Shown: positions 17,253-28,367, counted from the stretch's first letter. The stretch is 64,000 nucleotides of DNA from Aliidiomarina indica (GCF_015354615.1 NZ_JACAVQ010000005.1:124001-188000), one strand, 5' to 3'. Translations and numbers: made by a program. Notes: generated from the sequence alone by a model not told the origin.

Positions 17253-19196
17253 TTACCGGTTAAGTCGATTCTCTATTAACGAATCTACCACACTCGGATC
17301 CGCCAGCGTAGAGGTATCCCCAAGATGATCATGTTCATTGCAGGCAATTTTACGAAGAATACGGCGCATAATTTTACCTGAGCGCGTTTTCGGCAAGCCC
17401 GGTGCCCACTGAATAAAGTCTGGCGTCGCAATGGGGCTCAATTCTGAGCGTACCCATTTCACCAATTCGGTGCGCAAATCATCGTTGGCATCTACGCCAT
17501 CCACCACAGTGACATACACGTAAATACCTTGCCCTTTAAGGTCATGGGGATAGCCAACAACAGCCGCTTCCGCCACCGATTTATGAGCGACCAACGCACT
17601 TTCAATTTCCGCAGTACCTAAACGGTGACCCGACACGTTCAGCACATCATCAACGCGGCCGGTAATCCAGAAGTGGCCATCTTCATCGCGACGGGCCCCG
17701 TCACCGGTAAAGTACACGTTCTTATAGGCACTAAAATAGGTTTGCTCAAAACGCCCATGATCACCCCAAAGCGTGCGAGCTTGAGAAGGCCATGAGTCGG
17801 CAATAATGAGATTACCTTCGGTGGCCCCTTCAAGTACTTTGCCGTCGTTATCTACCAATTTTGGCTTAATTCCAAAGAATGGCAGCATGGCAGAGCCGGG
17901 CTTCATATCGGTGGCCCCAGGGTATGGTGCAATCAATATGCCGCCGGTTTCCGTTTGCCACCAGGTATCGATCACAGGACAGGCACTGTTACCAATCGTA
18001 TCGTAATACCACTCCCAGGCTTCTGGGTTAATGGGCTCACCGACCGAGCCTAGTAGACGCAAACTCTCGCGAGTACTCCCTTTCGCGGCGGCAGTGCCTT
18101 TCGCCATGAGCGCACGCACAGCCGTAGGCGCGGTGTATAAAATGGTTACCTGATGTTTGTCGACAATTTTGCCGATGCGCGAGACATCTGGGTAAGTGGG
18201 CACACCCTCAAACATCAAGGTAGTGGTCCCATTGGCTAACGGACCATAAACGATGTAACTATGGCCGGTAATCCAGCCCACATCCGCCGCACACCAGTAC
18301 ACATCATTTTCTTGCAAATCAAAAGCGTATTCATGGGTCATGGCGGCATACACCATGTAGCCCCCAGTGGTATGCACCACCCCTTTCGGTTTCCCGGTGG
18401 AGCCCGACGTGTAGAGAATAAATAGGGGATCTTCTGCGGCCATCACTTCTGGCGGACAGTCGGTATCGCAATCACCGATGAGTTCATGCCACCAGCGATC
18501 ACGATTCTCAACCAAATCGTAATCCGTGTCCGTATGCTTTAGCACCACCACATGTTCGATACTCTCACACGCATTGTTGGCGAGGGCTTTGTCTACGTTC
18601 GGTTTCAGCGGCACGGTTTTTCCGCCACGACGGCCTTCATTGGCGGTAATCACAACCTTGGCGCCGCAATCGTTTACCCGATCGGCAATAGCATTGGGTG
18701 AGAAACCCGCAAAGATCACCGAGTGCACCGCACCTAACCGAGCGCAGGCAAGCATGGCGTAAGCGGCTTCTGGCACCATGGGCATGTAAATGGCCACCCG
18801 ATCGCCTTTTCCCACACCCAGTTTCTTCAGGCCGTTGGCAAAACGTGCCACGCTTTCATGGAGTTCACGAAACGAAATATGCTTTTGCACATCAACTTCG
18901 TCGCCTTCCCAAATAATCGCTGTCTTGTCTGCGCGCTCTGCTAAATGGCGATCGACGCAGTTATAACACGCATTCAGTGTGCCATCGCTGTACCACTGAA
19001 TGTCGATATTCCCTGGTGCAAAGCTCGTTTGCTTTACTTGGCTATAAGGGCTGAACCAGCTAATACGCTTGCCTTCCTCACGCCAGAATGCTTCTGGATC
19101 GGCAATCGATGCCTGATATTTTTCTTGATAGCTCTCAGGGTTGAGCCGCGCATGGGCTTTCACTGCGTCCGACATCGGATAAAGTTTTGCAGACAT
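17253..19196 (-). CDS. acs: acetyl-CoA synthetase
   Basis: Acs converts acetate, ATP and CoA to acetyl-CoA through an acetyl-AMP intermediate. The 647-residue protein is full length. It contains the AMP-binding P-loop [17 protein letters not shown], the hinge region with [21 protein letters not shown], and the C-terminal SGKIMRR with catalytic Lys608, the residue that is reversibly acetylated in other bacteria. The start has AAGGAGGAA upstream. It shares an intergenic region with a divergent porin gene and carries a candidate operator there. It is followed by crbR. Confidence 0.97.
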   Translation of the reverse strand: MSAKLYPMSDAVKAHARLNPESYQEKYQASIADPEAFWREEGKRISWFSPYSQVKQTSFAPGNIDIQWYSDGTLNACYNCVDRHLAERADKTAIIWEGDEVDVQKHISFRELHESVARFANGLKKLGVGKGDRVAIYMPMVPEAAYAMLACARLGAVHSVIFAGFSPNAIADRVNDCGAKVVITANEGRRGGKTVPLKPNVDKALANNACESIEHVVVLKHTDTDYDLVENRDRWWHELIGDCDTDCPPEVMAAEDPLFILYTSGSTGKPKGVVHTTGGYMVYAAMTHEYAFDLQENDVYWCAADVGWITGHSYIVYGPLANGTTTLMFEGVPTYPDVSRIGKIVDKHQVTILYTAPTAVRALMAKGTAAAKGSTRESLRLLGSVGEPINPEAWEWYYDTIGNSACPVIDTWWQTETGGILIAPYPGATDMKPGSAMLPFFGIKPKLVDNDGKVLEGATEGNLIIADSWPSQARTLWGDHGRFEQTYFSAYKNVYFTGDGARRDEDGHFWITGRVDDVLNVSGHRLGTAEIESALVAHKSVAEAAVVGYPHDLKGQGIYVYVTVVDGVDANDDLRTELVKWVRSELSPIATPDFIQWAPGLPKTRSGKIMRRILRKIACNEHDHLGDTSTLADPSVVDSLIENRLNR

Positions 19197-19255
19197 CTGT
19201 GTTCCTCCTTAAATCTGATGCACTCAGTTGTACTGATTCTGCCGTGGGAAACCTA

Positions 19256-19270
19256 TTAGACCATAGTCTA
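19256..19270. promoter_or_regulatory. inverted repeat upstream of acs, candidate CrbR operator
   Basis: TAGAC-CATA-GTCTA is a perfect 5+5 inverted repeat at 19257-19270, about 60 bases upstream of the acs start and about 80 bases upstream of the porin start. Its core GACCATAGTC matches GACCTTAGTC at 12423-12432 in the actP/crbS gap. This could serve both divergent genes. Confidence 0.45.
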
Positions 19271-19350
19271 GATTGATTCTCCCTGCATCTTACCGAATGC
19301 TTAAACACACCAAAAGACAACGAATTAGCAACGTCAGTGAGGAGAACGTC

Positions 19351-20514
19351 ATGGCATCTTTAAAATCGCTCACGTCATTTAGTGCGCTTGCAGGAGCACT
19401 CCTTGTGGGCACTTTTGTGCCGACAACTCAGGCCCATGCAGACACTCAATTTAGTTACGGGGGCTATCTGAAGTTTGATGCTATGGTAACGCGCACCGAT
19501 AGCGGCGCATTACCTTCTGGCAGCATTGGCCGTGATTTCTATGTGCCTAGTCTTACACCCATAGGTGGCGATGCCAATACTTATACGGATTTTCATATAC
19601 GGGAATCACGATTCTTCTTTCGCGCGACCCAAGAACTTGCCAATGGCGAGAACATCACCGGCTACGTTGAATTTGATTTTCTTGGCACCCCCAATGGCGA
19701 TAAACGTGTCACCAACAGTTATACACCGCGGGTGCGACATGCCTATATCCAATACCAGAATTGGCTTGCTGGTCAATTCTGGAGCAACTTTATGGATGTC
19801 ACCATTATTCCGGAAAGCCCCGACTTTATTGGCAATCCTGACGGCATCGTGTTTAACCGACAACCCCAAATTCGCTACACCACTGCCAATGGTTGGTCGT
19901 TCTCGGTTGAAGCACCGGAAACCACAGTGACACCTTATCAAGGTGGCACTGCCCGTATTACGACCGGCGATACTGCGATGCCTGATTTAACCGCACGCTA
20001 TCAAGCGCAATTTGAAAACGTGCATGTGTCTCTGGCAGGGATTTATCGGCAGCTTGAGTACCGTCAGCAAGGCGTGAACGACACCACCGCAGGCTACGGC
20101 ATTGCTCTTAGCACCAAGATTGATATAGGTCCCCATGATGTACGCGCTGGCATTGTGCATGGGGAAGGTATTGGCCGCTATGTGGGCGTAAACTCAACCA
20201 ATGACGCGGTGATCACGCAAGATTTAAATCTCGATGCCTTGGGCTATACCGGCTTTACGGTAGCCTACCGACATGTTTGGAGTGAGCAATACCGTACCAA
20301 TGTCATTTTCACCCGCGGTCAGTTTAAAGATCAGCGTGAATTAACCGGTGTTAACGCCAACGACCATACCCAGCGGGTGGCGGTAAACCTCATGTATCAA
20401 GCGAATGAAAAACTCATTATTGGTGCTGAATTAAGCCAAGCAAATCGCGAACTCCTGAGCGCCGACGACGGCGCGCTGCAACGCTTTCAGCTGAGCGTGC
20501 GTTACGCCTTCTAA
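19351..20514 (+). CDS. DcaP-like outer-membrane porin
   Basis: This 387-residue precursor has a signal peptide ending in AHA just before the mature start DTQFSYGGYLKFDA. The mature part has alternating aromatic and polar strands and ends in SVRYAF, the C-terminal Phe pattern used for outer-membrane insertion. It resembles DcaP-type trimeric porins, which in Acinetobacter admit dicarboxylates and similar anions. I start at the ATG at 19351, preceded by GAGGAG; the longer frame adds residues before the signal peptide. It is divergent from acs, so it may be the outer-membrane route for acetate or other carboxylates; that is inference. Confidence 0.82.
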   Translation: MASLKSLTSFSALAGALLVGTFVPTTQAHADTQFSYGGYLKFDAMVTRTDSGALPSGSIGRDFYVPSLTPIGGDANTYTDFHIRESRFFFRATQELANGENITGYVEFDFLGTPNGDKRVTNSYTPRVRHAYIQYQNWLAGQFWSNFMDVTIIPESPDFIGNPDGIVFNRQPQIRYTTANGWSFSVEAPETTVTPYQGGTARITTGDTAMPDLTARYQAQFENVHVSLAGIYRQLEYRQQGVNDTTAGYGIALSTKIDIGPHDVRAGIVHGEGIGRYVGVNSTNDAVITQDLNLDALGYTGFTVAYRHVWSEQYRTNVIFTRGQFKDQRELTGVNANDHTQRVAVNLMYQANEKLIIGAELSQANRELLSADDGALQRFQLSVRYAF

Positions 20515-20542
20515 ACACTAACCGCCCCCCAGCGCGAATCCC

Positions 20543-20577
20543 AACAACAGTTCCGCCCCAGGGGTGGAACTGTTGTT
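20543..20577. terminator. 12-bp perfect inverted repeat after the porin gene
   Basis: AACAACAGTTCC and GGAACTGTTGTT pair around an 11-base loop, starting 28 bases after the porin stop. No T run follows, so it is not a typical rho-independent terminator. It may instead stabilise or process the porin mRNA. Confidence 0.5.
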
Positions 20578-20642
20578 AGGGGATCCTATTTGAAGGGGAT
20601 TTGATATACTGCCTGAAGTGATGTTCCGGAACTGGGGGCGGT

Positions 20643-21236
20643 ATGGCAAATTCAGATCAACCGGATGATGGTTTAGATTTATTTCGCGAGCTTATGCATG
20701 ATGTAGCCCGCATGAAAACCGATGATGTCGTCCTGCGGCAGAAACAAGGCCTCACGCCAGAGCAGCAGGAAGAACGGCGCAAAGCAGCGCAGGCCAGTGA
20801 AGATGCCGATAGTATTGCACTGAGCGACGAAGTTCGAGAGTGGGTGGAACCCCATGATCCGATAGCGTGGCGCAAAAACGGTATCCAAGATGGCGTGTTT
20901 CGGCAGTTAAAGCGCGGCCAATACGAACCTCATGCCACACTTAATCTACACCAGTTACGGGTGCGCGAAGCACGCCGCGAAGTGGCTGGGTTTATCAACG
21001 AGTGTTATCGCACGGGTGTGCGTACAGCGCTCATCATTCACGGGCTTGGTGTCAAAAGCCAGCCCCGTCCTGCACTATTGAAAAGCTTATGTAACCAATG
21101 GCTGCCAGACTTAGAGCCGGTGTTGGCATTTCATACGGCACAGAAGAAGCATGGGGGTGCTGGTGCAACCTATGTCATAATTCGGAAAAATCCAACGACT
21201 AAACTTGCGAATAAAGAGCAAAATCGCAAACGATAA
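20643..21236 (+). CDS. smrA: Smr-domain protein, SmrA-type endonuclease
   Basis: This 197-residue protein has a charged helical N-terminal half and a C-terminal Smr domain (about 98-185). The Smr core includes LNLHQLRVREARREVAGFI and the loop IIHGLGVKSQ, the usual LDLHG- and HGxG-type motifs with small substitutions. Smr domains are nicking endonucleases or RNases; E. coli SmrA (YdaL) is the closest architecture I recognise. The ATG follows GGGGGCGGT. The alkaline phosphatase gene begins 19 bases downstream, so the two may share a transcript. Confidence 0.85.
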   Translation: MANSDQPDDGLDLFRELMHDVARMKTDDVVLRQKQGLTPEQQEERRKAAQASEDADSIALSDEVREWVEPHDPIAWRKNGIQDGVFRQLKRGQYEPHATLNLHQLRVREARREVAGFINECYRTGVRTALIIHGLGVKSQPRPALLKSLCNQWLPDLEPVLAFHTAQKKHGGAGATYVIIRKNPTTKLANKEQNRKR

Positions 21237-21255
21237 ATTAGATAGGAAAGCAACT

Positions 21256-22608
21256 ATGAGAACTTTTGTAAGTGCGTTACTTCTCGCATTGTTATTGTCT
21301 GTGAGCAACAGCACGGCTATTGCCGCCGAAACCAATAGCGATCGCACTGATGGGCCACAGCGAATTATTCTGGTGATCGCCGATGGCATGGGGTTCCCGT
21401 ACCTTACCGCCTATCGCCATTTTAAAGATGGTCGCAACTACACCCATGATGCCGATGTTGAGCGGACTTGGTTTGATCGCTATTTTGTTGGCATGGCCAG
21501 TACGTATCCGGCGGATGACACCCAGGTAACCGATTCAGCGGCGAGCGCCACAGCACTAGCTACCGGATACAAAACCTATAACGGCGCAATTTCTGTTGAT
21601 GCCGATCACAACCCAATTCGCACCGTGATGCAGTATGCCAAAGACAACAATTGGCGCACAGGTGCTGTGGCTACCACGCGCGTAACCCATGCTACCCCCG
21701 CTGCGTTCTTCACTCACGCACCATCGCGCCGTATGGAGGCCGATATTGCCGATCAAATCGCTACCTTACGCGAAGATGGCAGTGCCAAGTTTGATATTTT
21801 GCTCGGCAGTGGTACCCGCCATTTTGTGCGTACTGAAGAAGATGGCACCGAAGTAGACCGGCTGCGCACGCTGCAACGTGCTGGCGTTCGTGTTGTTGAT
21901 AGTTACGAGCAACTGCAAGCGCAGCAGCGTTTGCCGGTATTAGGTCTGTTCCACGATGACGCCTTCCCCTATGTTATTGACGATAAAAAACGTTTGCGCA
22001 TGATGAGTGAAGAAGCGTTGCGACTGCTTGATCAAGAGGATGGCCCATACATTATTATGATCGAGGCATCGATGGTGGATTGGTGTGGACATGCCAATGA
22101 CATCGCGTGTGCGATGCACGAGATGGCTGAACTCGAAGAGCTAATGGAGTTTTTGCATGACTATGCGGGCAATCGCGATGACACGGCCGTGATTCTCACG
22201 GCCGACCACTCCACCGGTGGCCTTACCCTAGGCGCCGATGGTGATTACAAATGGTTGGCCGCGGAAGTGCATAAAATTGGTCGTGGCTTGCGCACTATGG
22301 CCGTTGAACTTGTCGATATGGCTGCAGTGGATTGGGATGAATACATTGAACAATACCTACCTTTCCCACTGACCGTGGAGCAACAGTCGGCGTTACGTGA
22401 GCAATCAACCCGCTCTGAGCGCAACCGGCGTGCGATTCAACAGGTGCTGGTCGACATTGTACGCTTTCACACGGGCACCGGTTGGACAACCGGAGGCCAC
22501 ACCGGTGAAGATGTTCCTGTGATTAGCTTTGGCCCGTGGGCGGATTATTTTCGCGGATTCCAAGACCAAACAGACATTGGTCGCCAATTGATTGAATGGG
22601 TGCAATAA
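21256..22608 (+). CDS. secreted alkaline phosphatase
   Basis: The 450-residue precursor has a signal peptide of about 23 residues ending AIAA. It is a PhoA-family phosphomonoesterase: metal ligand Asp43 in IADGMG, nucleophile Ser94 in TDSAASATA, then THATPAAFF, TADHSTGGL and WTTGGHTGEDVPV, which supply the remaining zinc and magnesium ligands. It would release phosphate in the periplasm. I use the ATG at 21256 with AGGAAAG upstream; the longer frame overlaps smrA. No Pho box is obvious. A bidirectional terminator follows. Confidence 0.93.
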   Translation: MRTFVSALLLALLLSVSNSTAIAAETNSDRTDGPQRIILVIADGMGFPYLTAYRHFKDGRNYTHDADVERTWFDRYFVGMASTYPADDTQVTDSAASATALATGYKTYNGAISVDADHNPIRTVMQYAKDNNWRTGAVATTRVTHATPAAFFTHAPSRRMEADIADQIATLREDGSAKFDILLGSGTRHFVRTEEDGTEVDRLRTLQRAGVRVVDSYEQLQAQQRLPVLGLFHDDAFPYVIDDKKRLRMMSEEALRLLDQEDGPYIIMIEASMVDWCGHANDIACAMHEMAELEELMEFLHDYAGNRDDTAVILTADHSTGGLTLGADGDYKWLAAEVHKIGRGLRTMAVELVDMAAVDWDEYIEQYLPFPLTVEQQSALREQSTRSERNRRAIQQVLVDIVRFHTGTGWTTGGHTGEDVPVISFGPWADYFRGFQDQTDIGRQLIEWVQ

Positions 22609-22614
22609 ACCAAT

Positions 22615-22637
22615 AAAAAAGGGGCGAAAGCCCCTTT
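22615..22637. terminator. bidirectional terminator between alkaline phosphatase and purL
   Basis: AAAAAAGGGGC-GAAA-GCCCCTTTTTT is a near-perfect stem with a GAAA loop and A/T runs on both sides. It separates two convergent genes and would work for both. Confidence 0.93.
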
Positions 22638-22655
22638 TTTATATGTCAATTTCAC

Positions 22656-25600
22656 TTAGCCTAGCGTTTTCCGCGCATTTCGGAATATACGCATCCACGC
22701 GCCATCTTCGCCCCATGCTTCTGGATACCAGCTGTTGGCAATACTACGGAACACCCGTTCTGGATGCGGCATCATGGCTGTAACGCGGCCATCGGCGTTG
22801 GTAATACCGGTAATCCCCTGCACCGAACCATTGGGGTTTGCCGGATAGGTTTCCGTGACCTTACCAAAGTTATCCACGTAACGCAGGGTGACTTGGCCTT
22901 GTTCCGTTAACCCTTGTACAGCCGTGGCATTGGCAAACTCGACCCGGCCTTCGCCATGGGATACCGCGATAGGCATGCGAGAGCCAGCCATACCGTCAAA
23001 CCAAGGTGAATGGCTCTTTTGCACCTCCACCATGGCAACCCGCGCTTCAAAGCGCTCAGAGCGGTTAGTGACAAAGCGTGGCCAATGGCTAGTGCCTGGA
23101 ATTAACTCATGCAGCGATGACAACATCTGACAGCCATTACATACGCCGAGCGCCAATGTATCTGTCCGGTTAAAGAACTGAGCAAATTGCTCCCGCGCTT
23201 GCGCGTTGAAGAGGATAGACTTCGCCCACCCTTCACCGGCCCCAAGTACGTCGCCATAAGAGAAGCCGCCACACGCCGCCAGCGCTTGGAAGTCATTTAA
23301 TTGCACACGTCCGCTTAAAATATCGCTCATGTGCACATCAATGGCTTGAAAACCGGCACGATCAAAGGCTGCTGCCATTTCGTAATGAGAATTCACGCCT
23401 TGCTCACGCAACACCGCCACTTTCGGGGCGCTACCTTTGAGAATAAAAGGAGCGGCTATATCGTTCGACGGATCATAAGTTAGTTCCGCATGCAGGCCAG
23501 GGTTCAGCGGATCCTGCTTGCTGGCAAACTCTTGATCAGCACACGCCGGGTTATCTCTTAGACGCTGCATTTGATGTGTGGTTTCCGCCCAAATCGAGCG
23601 TAACTGTGCGCGATCGCCGTTAAATACCACCGTGTCCTGCTGGCGAATCATCACTGCGTTGTCGGCGGTCACCGTCCCTAAATCAACCACCACATCGGCC
23701 AACTCAAGCTCCGCAAAGCGCTGCTTCACATAGTCTGCAGTTTGTGCAGAAACCTGAATCACACCCCCTAATTCCTCAGCAAAAAGAGCAGCTACTGCAT
23801 CTTGCTGGGCAGGCAGGCTTACATCAACACCACAATTTCCAGCGAACGCCATCTCCGCCAGGGTTACCATTAAACCGCCGTCTGAACGATCGTGATACGC
23901 CAAAAGCTCATCCCGTGCGACCAGCTCTTGCATCACGGTAAAGAAGGCACGCAAATGCTCGGGCGAGTCGAGATCAACCGGTTGGTCGCCCAATTTACGA
24001 TACACTTGCGCCAAACTTGATGCGCCTAAACGATTCTGACCGCGCCCTAAATCGAGCAACAGTAATCGCGTTCCATCGATGTCAGGACGCAACTGGGGTG
24101 TTACCGTTTTACGCACATCGGTAACGCGACCGAACGCGGTAATCACCAGTGATAATGGAGAAATAACGGCTTTCTCTTCACCGCCTTCCTGCCAACGGGT
24201 CTGCATTGACATGGAATCTTTACCGACCGGAATAGTTAATCCCAGTGCTGGGCATAATTCTTCACCTACGGCTTTAACAGCCGCATACAAGCCGGCGTCT
24301 TCGCCAGGGTGACCTGCCGGTGCCATCCAGTTTGCTGATAATTTAATGCGCTTAAAATCACCAATTGCGGTACCCGCAATATTGGTAATGGCTTCAGCCA
24401 CGGCGACCCGCGCCGATGCGGCGTGGTTTAACAACGCAATAGGCGTACGCTCGCCCATCGCCATTGCTTCACCGGCATAGCTGTCATAAGAGGCGGCGGT
24501 CACACCACAATCGGCCACCGGAATTTGCCACGGGCCGACCATTTGGTCGCGTGCCACTAGACCGGTAACGCTGCGATCACCAATGGTAATCAAAAAGGTT
24601 TTTTCGGCAATCGCTGGCAACCGCAACAACCGCTGCACCGCATCGTGGACATCAATGGCGCGGGTATCTAACGCCGGGCTTTGCACAGCGTGGGTAGTTG
24701 CATTGCGATGCATTTTCGGTGGCTTGCCCAAAAGCACATTGAGGGGTAAATCCACCGGGTAATTATCAAAAACTTCATCATACAAACGCAGGGTCTGGCG
24801 CTCAGTGGCTTCACCAACCACAGCAAACGGGGCGCGCTCACGCTGACAAATCGCCTCGAAAACCGACAAACGCTCCGGCGCAATGGCCATTACATAGCGT
24901 TCTTGGGATTCATTTGACCAAATCGCCATGGGCGACATGCCTGGCTCATCGTTGGGGATTGCGCGAAGTTTAAATTCACCACCACGCCCGCCGTCGTTCA
25001 CAAGCTCTGGCAGCGCGTTCGATAGTCCGCCTGCGCCCACATCATGAATAAATACAATCGGATTCTCATCACCAAGCTGCCAGCAGCGGTCAATCACTTC
25101 CTGACAACGACGCTCCATTTCTGGGTTATCGCGCTGCACCGAGGCAAAATCGAGGGCTTCTGACGATTCACCGGAGGCCATCGACGACGCCGCGCCGCCA
25201 CCCAACCCGATATTCATCGCTGGGCCACCAAGCACTACCAGTGGTGCGCCTACTGGAATCTCATCTTTTTCTACGTGCGAAGCACGAATATTGCCTAAAC
25301 CACCGGCAATCATAATCGGCTTATGGTAGCCACGTACTTCTTCACCGTTAAAACTCACAACCTGTTCTTCGTAGGTACGGAAATACCCGGTGATGTTCGG
25401 ACGACCAAATTCGTTATTAAATGCAGCGCCACCTAATGGGCCTTCAAGCATAATATCCAGCGCGCTAACGATGCGCCCAGGACGACCAAAATCAGCTTCC
25501 CAAGGCTGTTCAAAGCCAGGAATACGCAAATTAGAGACAGAGAAACCCACCAGACCTGCTTTCGGTTTTGCACCGATGCCCGTGGCGCCCTCGTCACGAA

Positions 25601-26540
25601 TTTCACCACCACTACCGGTTGCGGCGCCGGGGTATGGTGAAATTGCGGTTGGGTGGTTATGGGTTTCTACTTTCATCAAAATATGAATCGGCTCACCATG
25701 GTAGTGATACTCACTTGTGCCCGCTTCTGGGAAGAAACGTCCGGCTTCTGAGCCTTCCATCACCGCTGCGTTGTCTTTGTAGGCCGACAACACATAATCT
25801 GGCGTCGCTTCATAGGTGCGCTTGATCATCTTGAATAGGGATTTTTCTTGATCAACACCATCAATCGTCCAAGACGCATTAAAAATCTTATGACGGCAAT
25901 GCTCCGAGTTGGCTTGAGCAAACATATACAGCTCAGCATCCACCGGGTTTCGGTTCAGCTTAATAAAGTTTTCCGTCAGGTAATCAATTTCGTCGTCGGC
26001 AAGAGCAAGTCCCAAGTCACGGTTTGCATCAGCCAGTGCCGACCGGCCTGAGCCCAAAATATCAACAGTTGTAAAAGGAACTGGCGATTGCTCCGCGAAC
26101 AAGGCACTTGCATCATCTAACTGGGAAAAGGTGCTCTCGGTCATGCGGTCATGCAAAAGCAACGTCGCGTTCTTTAACTGCGCCGGACTTAGCTCACCTT
26201 GCAGATAGTAACTCACGCCGCGTTCTATCCGCTCAACGCTTGCCAGTCCGCAGTTGTGGGCGATATCGGTCGCCTTTGAAGACCAAGGAGAAATGGTGCC
26301 CACCCGTGGCGTCACCAACACAAGCAATCCATCTGGCGCATGAGATTCCCGCTGCGGGCCATAATGAAGTAATGCGTCTAGCACTTCTTTTTGCGCTGTG
26401 GTGAGCGGTGAACTGGCGTGAACAAAATGAACATATTCCGCATAAATTGCCGTGACAGGCAAATTTTCTGCCTGCAGGCGTTGCAGCGTTTTTTGAGCAC
26501 GAAATTCAGACAAAGCAGGTGAACCACGAAGGATTTCCAC
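22656..26540 (-). CDS. purL: phosphoribosylformylglycinamidine synthase
   Basis: PurL carries out the fourth step of purine synthesis, converting FGAR, glutamine and ATP to FGAM. It is the long single-chain type: N-terminal domain, two AIRS-like halves, and a C-terminal glutamine amidotransferase with the nucleophile in [10 protein letters not shown] and the His/Glu of [11 protein letters not shown] start at the GTG at 26540 ([14 protein letters not shown]), with CCGGAG upstream. This gives 1294 residues, matching E. coli PurL (1295), and the upstream in-frame ATGs would add an unrelated stretch. It is divergent from mltF, as in many relatives. Confidence 0.97.
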   Translation of the reverse strand: MEILRGSPALSEFRAQKTLQRLQAENLPVTAIYAEYVHFVHASSPLTTAQKEVLDALLHYGPQRESHAPDGLLVLVTPRVGTISPWSSKATDIAHNCGLASVERIERGVSYYLQGELSPAQLKNATLLLHDRMTESTFSQLDDASALFAEQSPVPFTTVDILGSGRSALADANRDLGLALADDEIDYLTENFIKLNRNPVDAELYMFAQANSEHCRHKIFNASWTIDGVDQEKSLFKMIKRTYEATPDYVLSAYKDNAAVMEGSEAGRFFPEAGTSEYHYHGEPIHILMKVETHNHPTAISPYPGAATGSGGEIRDEGATGIGAKPKAGLVGFSVSNLRIPGFEQPWEADFGRPGRIVSALDIMLEGPLGGAAFNNEFGRPNITGYFRTYEEQVVSFNGEEVRGYHKPIMIAGGLGNIRASHVEKDEIPVGAPLVVLGGPAMNIGLGGGAASSMASGESSEALDFASVQRDNPEMERRCQEVIDRCWQLGDENPIVFIHDVGAGGLSNALPELVNDGGRGGEFKLRAIPNDEPGMSPMAIWSNESQERYVMAIAPERLSVFEAICQRERAPFAVVGEATERQTLRLYDEVFDNYPVDLPLNVLLGKPPKMHRNATTHAVQSPALDTRAIDVHDAVQRLLRLPAIAEKTFLITIGDRSVTGLVARDQMVGPWQIPVADCGVTAASYDSYAGEAMAMGERTPIALLNHAASARVAVAEAITNIAGTAIGDFKRIKLSANWMAPAGHPGEDAGLYAAVKAVGEELCPALGLTIPVGKDSMSMQTRWQEGGEEKAVISPLSLVITAFGRVTDVRKTVTPQLRPDIDGTRLLLLDLGRGQNRLGASSLAQVYRKLGDQPVDLDSPEHLRAFFTVMQELVARDELLAYHDRSDGGLMVTLAEMAFAGNCGVDVSLPAQQDAVAALFAEELGGVIQVSAQTADYVKQRFAELELADVVVDLGTVTADNAVMIRQQDTVVFNGDRAQLRSIWAETTHQMQRLRDNPACADQEFASKQDPLNPGLHAELTYDPSNDIAAPFILKGSAPKVAVLREQGVNSHYEMAAAFDRAGFQAIDVHMSDILSGRVQLNDFQALAACGGFSYGDVLGAGEGWAKSILFNAQAREQFAQFFNRTDTLALGVCNGCQMLSSLHELIPGTSHWPRFVTNRSERFEARVAMVEVQKSHSPWFDGMAGSRMPIAVSHGEGRVEFANATAVQGLTEQGQVTLRYVDNFGKVTETYPANPNGSVQGITGITNADGRVTAMMPHPERVFRSIANSWYPEAWGEDGAWMRIFRNARKTLG

Positions 26541-26697
26541 TGGTAAAGCTCCGGATTGCAAAGAGGGACTTGGATGGCCCTGCATTATAGAGAAAAGTGA
26601 GGCAATTTGCGACACAAACGAGAATGCACCGACCACTTCCTTCTGGTATAACTAGTTTATGGTCTACAGAGTAGTTCGACACCGAGGTAAGAGATTT

Positions 26698-28134
26698 ATG
26701 ATGCAGGCAACGCGAACGCAGCGGCACTCGTTGTTTTCCCTGTTCGTGGGAAGTTTGCTCATTTTTCTTTTGAGCGCTTGCCAGGCTGACAAAGTGGACC
26801 AACACCAACTTGAACGCATTCAAGAACGAGGCAGCTTGCGGGTTGGCACCATGATGTCACCGGTGAACTACTATTTAGCCGCTGATCACAGCGGCACTGG
26901 CTTCGAATACGAATTGTTTCGCAGTTTCGCCGATTCACTCAACGTCGACCTCGATATTGTTGTGCGTTATGAACTGCGAGAATTATGGCAGCTTTTGGAA
27001 GCAGGCGAAGTCGACTTTCTCGCGGCCGGCCTTGATGTTACCGATTCGCGGCGACGCATTTTTCGTTTTTCCCCGCCCTATCACCACGTTGAACAGAAAT
27101 TGGTTTATCGCCAAGATAGTCGCGATCGGCCAAGAGACTGGTCGCAGGTTGACGGCCGCATTCGCGTTGTGACCGGTAGCAGCCACGAGGGCTTGCTGAA
27201 CCGCTTAAGCGAGCAGTACCCCGAGTTAGAGTGGAGTAGCACGCCGCTGTATGACGCCGATGAGCTGCTCGACCATGTTATGCGCGGCGAAATTGATTTT
27301 ACCATCGCGGATTCCCATCACTTAGATATCAAGCGGCGTGCATATCCGGATCTCTCGATAGCCTTTACCGTGCGTGACGATACCCCACTGGCATGGGCGT
27401 TTCCCGGAGGCACCGATGATTCCCTGTATGCAGCGGCCATTGAGTTTATTGGCGCCAGTCATGAAAGTGGGTTGTTGGTGCAGCTCGTTGATCGCTACTT
27501 TGGTCACGTCGCGAAATTTAATGTGGTCGACACGCGCGCGTTCATCGCTGCAACAGAGAATATTCTGCCGGACTATCGTGATTTATTTGAAGAATACGCC
27601 GGTGAGTTTGATTGGCGTTTATTGGCGGCTCTCAGTTATCAAGAATCCCATTGGAACCCTTGGGCCCGCTCCCCAACCGGCGTGCGCGGCATGATGATGC
27701 TTACCCTCCCTACTGCCGAGCAGTTAGGCGTGCGCAGTCGTCTCGACCCGCAACAAAGTATTCGTGGCGGTGCCGATTATCTGCATCGGTTACACCGCCG
27801 TTTGCCCGATCGAATTCAAGAACCGGATCGCACCTGGATGGCCCTCGCCGCATACAATGTAGGCCTCGGTCACTTAGAGGATGCGCGGGTAATTACACAA
27901 CGCCAAGGCGGCAATCCAGACTACTGGATTGATGTACGCGAGCGTCTGCCATTGCTTCGGCAGAAACAATATTACCGCACCACCCGCTTTGGCTTCGCCC
28001 GGGGCGACGAACCCGTGCGCTATGTAGAAAATATTCGACGTTATTTTGATACCTTAGTGTGGCTAGACGAACAAGATAGACTTCCCAATGGTGAATCAGA
28101 GGCAATCGTTCGCCAAGAACAAATAGCGCAGTAA
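26698..28134 (+). CDS. mltF: MltF, membrane-bound lytic transglycosylase F
   Basis: MltF cleaves peptidoglycan glycan strands at the outer membrane, leaving anhydromuramyl ends. The 478-residue lipoprotein has lipobox LLSAC (Cys28), a solute-binding-protein-like domain (about 45-270) that regulates activity, and a C-terminal SLT domain with catalytic Glu316 in SYQESHW, followed by GVRGMMMLT and AAYNVG. The start at 26698 is one of two adjacent ATGs with GAGGTAAGAG upstream; 26701 is equally possible. The longer frame from 26659 would put extra residues before the signal peptide. Confidence 0.94.
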   Translation: MMQATRTQRHSLFSLFVGSLLIFLLSACQADKVDQHQLERIQERGSLRVGTMMSPVNYYLAADHSGTGFEYELFRSFADSLNVDLDIVVRYELRELWQLLEAGEVDFLAAGLDVTDSRRRIFRFSPPYHHVEQKLVYRQDSRDRPRDWSQVDGRIRVVTGSSHEGLLNRLSEQYPELEWSSTPLYDADELLDHVMRGEIDFTIADSHHLDIKRRAYPDLSIAFTVRDDTPLAWAFPGGTDDSLYAAAIEFIGASHESGLLVQLVDRYFGHVAKFNVVDTRAFIAATENILPDYRDLFEEYAGEFDWRLLAALSYQESHWNPWARSPTGVRGMMMLTLPTAEQLGVRSRLDPQQSIRGGADYLHRLHRRLPDRIQEPDRTWMALAAYNVGLGHLEDARVITQRQGGNPDYWIDVRERLPLLRQKQYYRTTRFGFARGDEPVRYVENIRRYFDTLVWLDEQDRLPNGESEAIVRQEQIAQ

Positions 28135-28202
28135 GCGAACGTGGTAATCCCGTCTAAAAGCTGTTACAAAGAACAAAAAACAAGACCAGAAGGGGAAAGG
28201 TG

Positions 28203-28364
28203 ATGGGACGAAAGAGCCGGGTACTGCGCAATGAACGTCGTCGCCAACTTTGGAAGCGCCATCAACGTTCGGTCGCCGACCGCCGTTCTAAATGGTTTTA
28301 CACCACAGAAACCTGCCATAAAGTAAGCCTCCCCATCGATTGTCGGGAGCCAGAAGAACTCTAG
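28203..28364 (+). CDS. small basic hypothetical protein (53 residues)
   Basis: An ATG at 28203 preceded by AAGGGGAAAGG opens a frame of 53 codons ending with TAG at 28362-28364. The product starts MGRKSRVLRNERRRQLWKRH, is rich in Arg and Lys in its first 30 residues, has two Cys (near 38 and 46), and ends acidic (REPEEL). It lies 68 bases after mltF on the same strand and its stop is 3 bases from the tadA stop on the other strand. Good ribosome binding site, basic-then-acidic composition and tight packing favour a real gene. I recognise no family. Confidence 0.6.
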   Translation: MGRKSRVLRNERRRQLWKRHQRSVADRRSKWFYTTETCHKVSLPIDCREPEEL

Positions 28365-28367
28365 ATT

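Noticed and set aside
26541-26636. Upstream ATG starts for purL.
   Set aside because: The GTG at 26540 yields the family length and the [10 protein letters not shown] start, with a good ribosome binding site; the upstream residues match nothing in the family.
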